NCBI RefSeq assembly: GCF_040361435.1
Contig: NZ_APNL01000019.1
Span: 1 to 64,000 of the forward strand
From: Salinisphaera sp002433465
Lineage (GTDB): Bacteria; Pseudomonadota; Gammaproteobacteria; Nevskiales; Salinisphaeraceae
DNA length: 64,000 bases
Direction: 5' to 3'
Below the pieces are notes generated by a model. The model had not been told where the DNA came from. It worked only from the letters and a program-made list of their open reading frames with translations, and made no database searches. The translations under genes were made by a program, and so were the position numbers. Below, in pieces: positions 16,066-24,593 of the stretch. Position 1 is the first letter of the stretch, and every line of letters begins with the position of its first letter.

Positions 16066-18564
16066 ATGACAGCACTCATTGTCGCATTAGTACTCGTTGG
16101 CCTGTATTGGACATTGCTCTACCGTGGCGTGTCGCTCGCGGTATTCAGCGCGGTGACCGTGGGAGCCGTTGCGGCGCTGTGGGCAACCGGCGTGCTCGGG
16201 CCGATCGGCGTGACCGTAGCCGCCGTCGTGGTCGGCGTGCCGTTGGCCATCTTCAATGCCGTGCCGGTGCGCCGCGCGCTGATGACCAAGCGCCTCTACG
16301 GCGTGTTCCGCAAAATCCTTCCGGAAATGGGGCCGACCGAGAAGGAAGCCCTTGAAGCCGGCGACGTCTGGTGGGAAGCCGAGATGTTTCGCGGTCGTCC
16401 GGACTGGAAACAGCTGCACGATTTCGAACTCACCAAGCTGACCGCCGAGGAGCAGTCGTTTCTCGACAATGAAACCGAGCAGCTGTGCGCGATGATCGAC
16501 GACTGGCAGGTCAACTTCGAGCTCAAGGACCTGCCCGAGGACGTCTGGGACTACATCCGCAACAACGGCTTTTTTGCCATGCTCATTCCCAAGAAGCATG
16601 GTGGCCTGGGATTCTCGGCCTACGGGCAGTCCTGTGTGGTGGCCAAGATCGCGACCCGTTCGCTGACCGCGGCGGTGACGGTCATGGTGCCGAACTCGCT
16701 CGGCCCGGGTGAGCTGCTCACCCACTACGGCACCAAGGAACAGCAGGAGAAATGGCTGCCAGGCCTGGCCTCCGGCAAGGAGCTGCCCTGCTTCGCGCTG
16801 ACCGGCGTGGAAGTCGGTTCCGATGCCACCAAGATGCCGGATACCGGCATCGTGTGTAAGCGCACCGTCGACGGCGAAGAGGTGCTGGGCCTGTCGCTGA
16901 GCTTCAACAAGCGCTATATCACCCTCGCGCCGGTTGCCACCATGATGGGCCTGGCCTTCAAGCTCAAGGATCCGGACGGCCTTCTGGGCGATCCGGACAC
17001 GGTCGATTACGGCATTACCTGTGCGCTGTTGGCCACCGATACGCCGGGCGTGAAGATCGGTCGTCGCCACTTCCCGGGTGCAACGTTCATGAACGGCCCG
17101 ATCCAGGGCGAAGACGTGTTCGTGCCGATCGATTCGATCATCGGCGGCCCGGACAAGGCCGGCAAGGGCTGGCGCATGCTTGTCGAATGCCTGTCGGCCG
17201 GTCGCGGTATCTCGCTGCCGGCGCTGTCCACGGCTACGGGCAAGGGTATGTACGGCATCACCGCCGCCTACTCGCGTATTCGTCGTCAGTTCGGTACCGA
17301 AATCGGCAATTTCGAGGGCGTGCGCGAAGGCCTGGGCGTGATCGGCGGCTATGCCTATATCCTGGAAAACGTGCGCAACCTCACGGCTTCGGGCGTGGAT
17401 CACTGCACGCCGAGCGTGGTCACGGCGATGATCAAGTATCACTCCACCGAGATGATGCGCACCGTCATTACCCACTCCATGGATATTCATTCCGGTCGCG
17501 GCATCATCATGGGTCCGCGCAACTATCTGGCCGCGGCCTATCAGGCGCTGCCGGTGGCGATTACCGTCGAGGGCGCGAACATCATGACGCGCAGCCTCAT
17601 GGTCTTTGGCCAGGGCGCGATCCGCTGCCATCCGTACGTTTATAGCGAGATGGAAGCGGCCCACAATCCGGACTTCAATGCCGGCCTGCAGGAATTCGAC
17701 CGTCTGCTGTTCTCCCATCTGGGCTATTCGGTCAACCGTGCGGTGCGTGCCTTTACGCTGGGCATGACCGGCGCGCGGCTAGCCAAGGCGCCGGTCAACA
17801 ACGCCATGAGCGATTACTATCGCCACATGGAGCGTTTCTCGGCGGCGCTGGCCTTCTGTGCCGACCTGTCCATGGGCACGCTGGGCGGCGCCCTGAAGCT
17901 CAAGGAGTCGACCTCGGCGCGCCTGGGCGACGTGCTCAGCCATCTGTACATGGCCTCGGCCACGCTCAAGGGGTTTGAGGTCAACGGCGGCACCGACGAA
18001 GACAAGGTGCATGCGACCTGGGCGATGGAATATCACCTGCACGCGATCGAGAACGCTTTCCACGAGTTCGTGCGCAACTACCCGATCAAGGCGGCGCGCC
18101 CGGTGCTCAAGCTGATCGCCCTGCCGCGCGGTCGCCGTTTCTCCGGCCCGACGGATAGCATGAATGCCGCGGTTTGCGACATGATGCTCAACATGAAGCT
18201 GGATACGCCGTTCGGTAAGCGCATGAGCTACGATCTCTACATTGGCCGCGGTGAAAACGATCCGACCGGTCGTCTGATGAACGCCTTCGAGAAACTGCAG
18301 GAAGTCGACAGCTTCTACAGCGAGTTTCTGCGCGGCGTGAAGCATGGCGAGATCGAAGGCGAAACCGTCGAAGAGCAGCTTGAAAGTGCGGTTGCCAAGC
18401 AGCTGCTGTCGGCCGATCAGGCTCAGCAGATTCGCGAATACGATCGGATGCGCTACGACGTGCTGCTCACCGACGACTTCAGCAAGGAATATCTGGCGAA
18501 TCCGCTGTCTGAAAAGGCGCGGCGCGAAGAGGGCCGGCCAGCGGATCTGCGTATCGCCTCATGA
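16066..18564 (+). CDS. fadE: Acyl-CoA dehydrogenase FadE
   Basis: An 832-residue FadE-type acyl-CoA dehydrogenase, close in length to E. coli FadE (814). It has two N-terminal membrane helices (about residues 1-65), then the acyl-CoA dehydrogenase N-terminal, middle (C-F-A-L-T-G-V-E-V-G-S-D near 245) and FAD-binding C-terminal domains, and the DUF1974 extension. It introduces the trans-2 double bond in acyl-CoA and passes electrons to the ETF/quinone pool from the inner membrane. I prefer the ATG at 16066, which has GGAAG eight bases upstream, over the one at 16051. Its stop overlaps the next gene (ATGA). Confidence 0.93.
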   Translation: MTALIVALVLVGLYWTLLYRGVSLAVFSAVTVGAVAALWATGVLGPIGVTVAAVVVGVPLAIFNAVPVRRALMTKRLYGVFRKILPEMGPTEKEALEAGDVWWEAEMFRGRPDWKQLHDFELTKLTAEEQSFLDNETEQLCAMIDDWQVNFELKDLPEDVWDYIRNNGFFAMLIPKKHGGLGFSAYGQSCVVAKIATRSLTAAVTVMVPNSLGPGELLTHYGTKEQQEKWLPGLASGKELPCFALTGVEVGSDATKMPDTGIVCKRTVDGEEVLGLSLSFNKRYITLAPVATMMGLAFKLKDPDGLLGDPDTVDYGITCALLATDTPGVKIGRRHFPGATFMNGPIQGEDVFVPIDSIIGGPDKAGKGWRMLVECLSAGRGISLPALSTATGKGMYGITAAYSRIRRQFGTEIGNFEGVREGLGVIGGYAYILENVRNLTASGVDHCTPSVVTAMIKYHSTEMMRTVITHSMDIHSGRGIIMGPRNYLAAAYQALPVAITVEGANIMTRSLMVFGQGAIRCHPYVYSEMEAAHNPDFNAGLQEFDRLLFSHLGYSVNRAVRAFTLGMTGARLAKAPVNNAMSDYYRHMERFSAALAFCADLSMGTLGGALKLKESTSARLGDVLSHLYMASATLKGFEVNGGTDEDKVHATWAMEYHLHAIENAFHEFVRNYPIKAARPVLKLIALPRGRRFSGPTDSMNAAVCDMMLNMKLDTPFGKRMSYDLYIGRGENDPTGRLMNAFEKLQEVDSFYSEFLRGVKHGEIEGETVEEQLESAVAKQLLSADQAQQIREYDRMRYDVLLTDDFSKEYLANPLSEKARREEGRPADLRIAS

Positions 18565-19820
18565 CCCGAAGCTTGCTCGGCGCCAAGCTGGTCGACGTCG
18601 GCGGTGGCAGCCTTGCCCGTATCACGGGTGTGGATGCCGCCGCCGAAGTCGCGCCCCAGCAGGTCGGGCTGACCGCGGGCGCGGTCGATTCGATCTGGTC
18701 GAGCGTGGAAGCGCTCTATCGGACGGGGGCCTACCCGGCAGCCACCTTCTGTCTGCGCCGGCGCGGCCGGATCGTGTTGAACCGATCGATCGGCTATGCC
18801 CAGGGCGGTGGCCCCGGCGAAAGCCGTGGGCCGCATGCGCGTTTGGCCGAGCCGGATACGCCGATCTGTCTGTTCTCGGCCAGCAAGGCGGTTACCGCCA
18901 TGCTGATGCACAAGCTCGCCGAAGAGGGCGGCGTAGACCTGGATAATCGGGTGTCGCGCTACCTGCCGGAGTTCACCGGCGGCGGCAAGGATCGTACGAC
19001 CCTCGCCCAGGTGCTTTCGCATCAGGGCGGTTTCCCCATGTTCGACGTGGATCCCGCGGACGGCCCCGAGACGTTGCTCGACTGGCAACGGTGTATCGAA
19101 CTGATCTGCGCGGCGCCGGCCGAAAAGGGCGGCAAACGTCTGGCCTACCACGCCATAACCGGGGGCTTCATTCTTGCCGAAATCATTCGGCGCGTGACCG
19201 GTATGTCCTTCACCGACTATCTGGATACACGCTTTCGTCAGCCGCTGGGGATGCGCTATTTCACCTACGGGCTGGACGGTCGCTCGCGTGGTCGCGTGGC
19301 CACGAACTATGTCGCCGGTCAGCCGGTGCGCTTTCCCATCTCCATGCTGGCCCGCCAGGCGTTGTCCGCCGATTTTGCAGAAGTGGTCGATATTTCCAAT
19401 CGCGACTACTTCATGGACGCGGTCGTTCCCGCGGGCAACCTCTATTCTACGGCCGAAGAGCTGTCGCGCTTTTACCAGATGATGCTCGATGGCGGTCGTT
19501 ATGACGGCCGTCAGGTCATGCAGCCGGACACCATTCGCCGCGCGATCAAGCCCGCGGTGCGCCTGCGCTACGACCATACGCTCAAGATTCCCATGCGATA
19601 CAGCGAAGGCCTGATGCTGGGCGTAAACCCGTTCGGCCTGTACGGGCCGATGACCGGCAGCGCCTACGGTCACCTGGGCTTCATGAACATCCTGGGCTGG
19701 GCGGACCCGGATCGCGATATCGCGGTATCGCTGCTGGTGACCGGCAAGTCCATCCTTGGGGGCCATCTGCTGGCGCTCGGCCAGCTTTTGAGTACGTTGT
19801 CCTGGCAATGTCGAGGTTGA
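18561..19820 (+). CDS. Serine hydrolase, beta-lactamase/EstB-like
   Basis: A 419-residue penicillin-binding-protein-like esterase. The nucleophile motif S-x-x-K is Ser106-Ala-Ser-Lys109, and Tyr196 in A-Y-H-A-I-T-G-G fills the Tyr-x-Asn position, as in EstB/LACTB-type esterases rather than true class C beta-lactamases. No signal peptide, so a cytoplasmic enzyme. Overlapping the fadE stop by four bases, it probably acts on an acyl ester or thioester linked to fatty-acid breakdown; substrate unknown. Confidence 0.85.
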   Translation: MTRSLLGAKLVDVGGGSLARITGVDAAAEVAPQQVGLTAGAVDSIWSSVEALYRTGAYPAATFCLRRRGRIVLNRSIGYAQGGGPGESRGPHARLAEPDTPICLFSASKAVTAMLMHKLAEEGGVDLDNRVSRYLPEFTGGGKDRTTLAQVLSHQGGFPMFDVDPADGPETLLDWQRCIELICAAPAEKGGKRLAYHAITGGFILAEIIRRVTGMSFTDYLDTRFRQPLGMRYFTYGLDGRSRGRVATNYVAGQPVRFPISMLARQALSADFAEVVDISNRDYFMDAVVPAGNLYSTAEELSRFYQMMLDGGRYDGRQVMQPDTIRRAIKPAVRLRYDHTLKIPMRYSEGLMLGVNPFGLYGPMTGSAYGHLGFMNILGWADPDRDIAVSLLVTGKSILGGHLLALGQLLSTLSWQCRG

Positions 19821-19825
19821 TCCGC

Positions 19826-21127
19826 ATGGCCGATCCGAAGACGACAAAGCAACAATCGCGCGCCACCGAGATGGCGCATAAACCCTTGGCATCACGCACC
19901 GTGGCCGACCGCGGTGTCTGGCTGCGCGGCGGGCTGTCGATGGCAACCGACGCCTTCGTCGGCTCGGTGAATATCGTCAACGGTATCCACCAGGCCGTAA
20001 CCCGAACCGTGAGCCGACTGGCTCCACCGGCGCGGCCGATTGGCCGGGGCAGCGATTTTGTCTACGGCCGGGTACGCGATATCGGCCGGCTCAGCTTCTT
20101 CGGCGTGCGCCAGGTGGCCGGGCTGGCCGAAACGCTGGTGCCCGGGCGCAAACGCGACATGCCGCAGCGGCTCGCGCTGGGCGTGCATAGCGCGCTCAAC
20201 GGGGCGTTCGGCGACTATCTCGAGCGCAGTGACAATGAGCTTGCGCTCACCATGACGCTCGTCGATGAAGCCGGGCGCGCCATCGAGCCGAGCGTGCCCG
20301 GCCTGCGTGCCGCCTTGTCCGAGCCCAGTCCACGCGTGGTGATTCTGGTCCACGGTCTGGGCATGAACGATCAGCAGTGGCGCCAGGCCGGGCGCGACGA
20401 CTTCGGCCAGCGCCTGGCGCGCGACTTCGGCTATACGGCGCTACGTCTTCGCTACAACAGCGGGCGCCATATTTCCCAGAATGGTCGCGATTTCGCGGCG
20501 CTGCTGCAGGCACTGCATGCCAGCTACCCGGCCGCGATCGAACGGCTGACCATCGTCGGCCATAGCATGGGCGGGCTGGTCGCGCGCAGCGCCTGCCACT
20601 ATGCCGAGCAGGCCGGCCATGACTGGGTCGATACGCTGACCGACCTGGTCCTGCTGGGTTCGCCGCATCTGGGCGCGCCGCTCGAACGTCTGGGCCGTCA
20701 GTTCACCCATACGCTCACGCGGCTGCCTTATACGCGGCCGCTGTCCGCGCTTGGCGAGATTCGCAGCGCCGGGGTCAAGGATCTCAGTCTGGGCTATCTC
20801 CGAGACGAGGACTGGCAGCAGGACACGCATGCCCGACCCACGCCGCCCGAAGCGCTCGCCTCGCCCGATCATGTCGGCCACTTTCTGGTTGCCGCGACCC
20901 TGGGGCGCCGCGGCGACGACCCGCTGGGTCGCTGGTTCGGCGATCTGCTGGTGCCGGTGTCGAGCGCGGTGGGCCATGCCGATGCCCCCAGCCGTCGGTT
21001 CAACGCCCGCGACCAGGACGGCCGAATTTTCTACGGCATGAATCACTTCGCGCTAGTGCATCACGACGATGTCTATGCCGCGATCCACGACTGGCTGGCA
21101 CCGCGCCTGAAGCCGGCCACCCATTAA
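19826..21127 (+). CDS. Alpha/beta hydrolase, PGAP1/lipase-like
   Basis: A 433-residue protein. After an N-terminal 140-residue region of unknown role comes an alpha/beta-hydrolase core: oxyanion strand V-V-I-L-V-H-G-L-G-M-N, nucleophile elbow G-H-S-M-G-G with Ser247, the G-S-P-H-L-G-A-P patch typical of PGAP1-like lipases, and a C-terminal His in M-N-H-F-A-L. ATG 19826 has CGAGG nine bases upstream; an earlier ATG at 19808 overlaps the previous gene. Likely an intracellular lipase or esterase feeding fatty acids to the adjacent acyl-CoA enzymes. Confidence 0.83.
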   Translation: MADPKTTKQQSRATEMAHKPLASRTVADRGVWLRGGLSMATDAFVGSVNIVNGIHQAVTRTVSRLAPPARPIGRGSDFVYGRVRDIGRLSFFGVRQVAGLAETLVPGRKRDMPQRLALGVHSALNGAFGDYLERSDNELALTMTLVDEAGRAIEPSVPGLRAALSEPSPRVVILVHGLGMNDQQWRQAGRDDFGQRLARDFGYTALRLRYNSGRHISQNGRDFAALLQALHASYPAAIERLTIVGHSMGGLVARSACHYAEQAGHDWVDTLTDLVLLGSPHLGAPLERLGRQFTHTLTRLPYTRPLSALGEIRSAGVKDLSLGYLRDEDWQQDTHARPTPPEALASPDHVGHFLVAATLGRRGDDPLGRWFGDLLVPVSSAVGHADAPSRRFNARDQDGRIFYGMNHFALVHHDDVYAAIHDWLAPRLKPATH

Positions 21128-21152
21128 TCCGAAAACAGGAGCCCTAATCTCT

Positions 21153-21431
21153 ATGTCCGATCTGGAAAGCCGCTTTCAGGAAGCCGTCGAAAAGGTGCGC
21201 AATGCGCCGGAGGACGGGGGATTCAAGCCGTCGAACGACTACAAGCTCAAGATGTACGCGCTCTACCGCCAGGCCACCGACGGCGACGTCCAGGGCAAGA
21301 AACCCGGCATGCTCAACCCGATTGCCCGCTATAAATGGCAGGCTTGGGCCGATATGAAAGGCAAGAACAGCGAACAGGCGATGCAGGAATACATCGCCGA
21401 AGTGGACAAGGTCGAAGCCGAATACGGCTAG
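21153..21431 (+). CDS. Acyl-CoA-binding protein
   Basis: A 92-residue four-helix ACBP. Conserved ligand residues are visible: Y-K-L-K-M-Y-A-L-Y-R-Q-A-T near residues 30-42, the K-K-P-G-M-L segment (about 49-54) and R-Y-K-W-Q-A-W (about 58-64). It binds and buffers long-chain acyl-CoA in the cytosol. ACBPs are common in eukaryotes but found in only some bacteria. It is 25 bases downstream of the alpha/beta hydrolase and probably in one operon with fadE. Confidence 0.93.
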   Translation: MSDLESRFQEAVEKVRNAPEDGGFKPSNDYKLKMYALYRQATDGDVQGKKPGMLNPIARYKWQAWADMKGKNSEQAMQEYIAEVDKVEAEYG

Positions 21432-21479
21432 GCCGTTCAGGCGGCTCGCATGTGGGCGACGAGCGCAGCGGCCGCGGCC

Positions 21480-21504
21480 GGCGCCAGGCCAGGGGCCTGG
21501 CGCC
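21480..21504. terminator. Strong hairpin between convergent genes
   Basis: A perfect 11-bp GC-rich stem (21480-21490 with 21494-21504, loop AGG) lies between the ACBP gene and the convergent gene ending at 21519. No T-run is present on either side. It probably serves as a transcription or mRNA-stability barrier for both. Confidence 0.55.
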
Positions 21505-21518
21505 CCAGGGTCGCGGAT

Positions 21519-22667
21519 TCAGCTGGAGCTGTCGGGGGTGCTACGCCCGGCGTCGGCAAGCGCTTCGGCGAGCAGGCCGCCGGCGCAGGCGCCATGCGCA
21601 CGCTGTCGCGTTTCGGCCGAAAGTCGGGCGCTCGCGTTGGTCAGCGCGTCGCGGTCCGCGTCATCCGCCTGAAGGCGTCGGTCGAGCTCCCAGAGAAAGG
21701 GCTTGCGCTCGTTGGCGGCCACTTCCAGCACGCGGGCGAGGCGCTCTTCGCCCATGGCCGTGGTCTGATTACGAAACCGAGCCCAAAGATCGTTGGCGAT
21801 CACCGAGTCGATTACGCTGCGGATCACGGCTGCGTCGGTAAAGGCCGGTTCGCTGGCGAGCGTGCCGATGAGCCGGCTGGGCATTTCGTCGGCGATCTGC
21901 AGCAATGCCGGCCAAAGATCGTCCTGGGCAGCCGCGCGGATGAGCGAGTCGAGTATGGCCGCGTTCTGGGTCATGGCCAGCTCGGCCATGGCCAGCCTGG
22001 CGTGCTCGCCGATGCGTAGTAGTGTGGCAAGGACCTCGGGCCAGAGTTGCTCGCTCGCGGCCGCCGCCACGATGGCCTCGCGGCGGTCGCGGTCCAGATG
22101 CGCGATCACCCGATCCAGCTGTGTGCTTTCCTCGACAAAAAAGCCGATTTTGAGCAGGTCGCTCTCGTTTTCGATCGCATCGGTGGCTGCGAACAGGGTA
22201 TGTTCGGGTAGCACGTCCACGAACCGGCTCATGGTGATGATTTCGCCACGCGCCAGTAGTAGGCGGGTGATCGCGATCGCGCGATCCACCGGAAACCCGG
22301 CAATGATCGGGCGCGCGCGTACCGGGTCGATATGCAGGCAGGTATCGGCCAGGAAACTGTCGGACAGTCGCGCGGCCAGGTCGATGGCTTTGTCGGGCGC
22401 CATCTCGCCGGCAATACGCCCGGCCAGGATTGGCCCGAGCACGCGCTCGGCAATTCGCGCGCTGATGGCCAGCGGCACGATCGACGACAGCCGGGCGAAG
22501 CCGGTGAACGTCGGCCGAAACTTTTCGAACAGCGCTTCGGTGATGCCTTCACGCAGCGTACGCAGCCGTTCGGCTTCGAGATAGTCCAGATGTTCGAGTT
22601 CGCCGGTGTCGGTTTGCAGAATACGCGCGAGTTTTACCAGTTCAGCCTGGGTGGCCAGATTTCTCAT
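21519..22667 (-). CDS. Uncharacterised alpha-helical protein
   Basis: A 382-residue, almost wholly alpha-helical soluble protein with no recognised motif. Repeating helix pairs (for example around residues 160-330, with phrases such as R-D-R-R-E-A-I-V-A-A-A and D-D-L-W-P-A-L-L) suggest a HEAT-like or TPR-like solenoid. No signal peptide or membrane helix. It overlaps the small upstream gene by four bases (ATGA), so the two are translated together. Function unknown; a scaffold role is a guess. Confidence 0.7.
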   Translation of the reverse strand: MRNLATQAELVKLARILQTDTGELEHLDYLEAERLRTLREGITEALFEKFRPTFTGFARLSSIVPLAISARIAERVLGPILAGRIAGEMAPDKAIDLAARLSDSFLADTCLHIDPVRARPIIAGFPVDRAIAITRLLLARGEIITMSRFVDVLPEHTLFAATDAIENESDLLKIGFFVEESTQLDRVIAHLDRDRREAIVAAAASEQLWPEVLATLLRIGEHARLAMAELAMTQNAAILDSLIRAAAQDDLWPALLQIADEMPSRLIGTLASEPAFTDAAVIRSVIDSVIANDLWARFRNQTTAMGEERLARVLEVAANERKPFLWELDRRLQADDADRDALTNASARLSAETRQRAHGACAGGLLAEALADAGRSTPDSSS

Positions 22668-22879
22668 GAGGGGCCCAGGAACAGTTTCTGTACGCGTTTA
22701 CGCAGCGGCGCGGGCACCATGCCCACGGCCTCGTCGAGCGCGGTTTCAAGCAGGGTGCGCTGATGGCGGGCCGCATTCTTCATCAACGTCTGCAGGTGCT
22801 CGCGCTCGTCGGGCGGCAGGCCGTCGATCACGGCCTGTGTGCGCGAATCCAGGGGCAGACGATCGTCGTCACCGTTCAT
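22664..22879 (-). CDS. Small uncharacterised protein paired with the helical protein
   Basis: A 71-residue charged helical protein, starting M-N-G-D-D-D and ending in a basic R-K-R-V-Q-K-L segment. It is translationally coupled (ATGA) to the 382-residue gene downstream. No family recognised. The coupling and coherent codon use support it being real. Confidence 0.55.
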   Translation of the reverse strand: MNGDDDRLPLDSRTQAVIDGLPPDEREHLQTLMKNAARHQRTLLETALDEAVGMVPAPLRKRVQKLFLGPS

Positions 22880-23081
22880 GTCTGTGCAAGCCTCGCGTGC
22901 CGCGCGCCGGCGCGTTGCTGGCGCGGTCGGCGCGCTCGAAAAACCGATGTTTTATCCGATGCTACATCAAGCCGGGGTTGCACGCAGGCGGCTTTGAACG
23001 AATCGGGAACGGGTTCGAATGCGCCCGTCTCGGGCGTCCGCGCCCCCTTTTTGCCAGAAATTGCGCGGCAACCGACTTGTT

Positions 23082-23110
23082 TTGACAAGCGGGTGCCCTA
23101 AACTTAATCA
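23082..23110 (+). promoter_or_regulatory. Candidate promoter of the fabG4-type gene
   Basis: A perfect -35 TTGACA (23082-23087) is followed by AT-rich CTTAATCA at 23103-23110; the -10 is weak (CTTAAT at spacer 15 or TAATCA at spacer 17). The region from 22880 to 23171 contains no convincing gene. Confidence 0.4.
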
Positions 23111-23171
23111 TGTTGCGGTGCACGATGACCGGCTATGGGCCGCGTCAGCGCCAACCAATCGAGGAGTCCAA

Positions 23172-24536
23172 ATGAGTGATTTTCTAGTCCGTGCTTCGTC
23201 GAACTCGACGGTTCGCAATGTCATCAAGACGCTGGGCTTGCCCACGCCCACCGAACTCGCGCGGGACGAAGGCGCATATCAGGAGCGCTTTCTCGACAAC
23301 GAAAAGATTCTGGTTGGCGCGACGGCCAACGCGGCCGCGATCGCGGGTGTGGGTACCACGCTGGAAGCCGCGGGCGCCAACGTACAGCGTGCCGACAAGC
23401 CCACGCCGGGCGATGAGGACAAGTTCGACGCGCTGGTGTTCGATGCCACGAACATGGCCGATGTCGCCGAACTGAATGCCCTCTACGACTTCTTCCATCC
23501 GGTGGCGCGCAAGCTCACGCGCAACGCCCGTATCGTGGTGCTTTCAAGTCTGCCGTCGGCGATGGAAAGCGTCTCCGCGGCCGCGGCGGCCCGTGCGGTG
23601 GAAGGCTTCGTGCGCTCGCTGGCCAAGGAAATCGGTCAGCTTGGTTCGACCGCGAACATGCTCTACGTCGAGCCGGGTGCCGAGGATCGCGTGGCCGCGC
23701 CGCTGCGATTCCTGCTTTCGGACTACAGCACGTTCGTCGATGGCCAGCCGCTGACGGTCACCAAGGCCGGCCGCATGCCCGAGGCCGTGCCCGCCACCCA
23801 GCCGCTCAAGGACAAGGTGGCGTTGGTTACCGGTGGGGCCCGCGGTATTGGCGCGGCGACCGCAGAGCGCCTGGCGCGCGAAGGCGCGACCGTGGTGTGC
23901 TTGGATATTCCCCAGGATCAGGAAACGCTCGAGGAAACCGTCGCCGGTTTCGGCGGTACCGCGCTGCCGCTGGATATCACCGCGGATGACGCGCCGCGCC
24001 AGATCGCGGACTTCTTCAAGGAGAAGTTTGGCGGCGTGGATATCGTTGTCCACAACGCGGGCGTGACCCGCGACAAGACGCTGGCCAACATGCCCGATCA
24101 TTACTGGGACATGGTGATGAGCATCAACCTGCAGGCAATCATCAAGGTCGATGCCCTGCTCGGCGAAGAGAACGTCATCAACGAATATGGTCGCGTGATC
24201 TGTCTGTGCTCGATCGGCGGTATCGCCGGCAATCGCGGCCAGACCAACTACGGTGCCACCAAGGCCGGACTGATCGGTTTTGTCGAACGCCGCGGCGCCA
24301 CCGATCGCGATCGCGGCGTGACCGTCAATGCCGTGGCGCCGGGCTTCATCGAAACCCGTATGACGGCCGAGATGCCGTTTGGCGTGCGTGAAGGCGGCCG
24401 GCGGCTGTCGTCGCTGTCGCAGGGCGGCACGCCCCGCGATGTGGCCGAGGCGATTACCTTCCTGTCGACGCCGGGTGCAGGCGGTATTTCGGGCAACGTG
24501 CTGCGTGTCTGCGGCCAGAGCCTGATCGGCGCCTAA
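23172..24536 (+). CDS. fabG: 3-oxoacyl-ACP reductase, FabG4-type two-domain
   Basis: A 454-residue reductase of the high-molecular-weight FabG4 class: an N-terminal flavodoxin-like/Rossmann half (residues 1-205) and a C-terminal catalytic SDR half. The NAD(P)H glycine motif T-G-G-A-R-G-I-G is near residue 218 and the Ser347-Tyr360-Lys364 triad is intact. It reduces 3-oxoacyl thioesters. GAGGAG precedes the ATG. Residues 373-379 read R-R-G-A-T-D-R where relatives have an Ala/Pro/Leu-rich helix; reading the same DNA one base on gives A-A-A-P-P-I-A, suggesting paired indels at about 24288 and 24308. Terminator directly follows. Confidence 0.9.
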   Translation: MSDFLVRASSNSTVRNVIKTLGLPTPTELARDEGAYQERFLDNEKILVGATANAAAIAGVGTTLEAAGANVQRADKPTPGDEDKFDALVFDATNMADVAELNALYDFFHPVARKLTRNARIVVLSSLPSAMESVSAAAAARAVEGFVRSLAKEIGQLGSTANMLYVEPGAEDRVAAPLRFLLSDYSTFVDGQPLTVTKAGRMPEAVPATQPLKDKVALVTGGARGIGAATAERLAREGATVVCLDIPQDQETLEETVAGFGGTALPLDITADDAPRQIADFFKEKFGGVDIVVHNAGVTRDKTLANMPDHYWDMVMSINLQAIIKVDALLGEENVINEYGRVICLCSIGGIAGNRGQTNYGATKAGLIGFVERRGATDRDRGVTVNAVAPGFIETRMTAEMPFGVREGGRRLSSLSQGGTPRDVAEAITFLSTPGAGGISGNVLRVCGQSLIGA

Positions 24537-24565
24537 AATCGCCGCTATTTGCTGCGATGATATCG

Positions 24566-24593
24566 AGCCGGCCTGTGTTCAGGCCGGCTTTTT
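24566..24593 (+). terminator. Intrinsic terminator of the fabG gene
   Basis: A perfect 10-bp stem (24566-24575 with 24580-24589, loop TGTT) followed by a T-run. The TGA stop of the convergent alpha/beta hydrolase gene begins inside its loop (24579-24581), so the two gene ends interlock. Confidence 0.88.
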
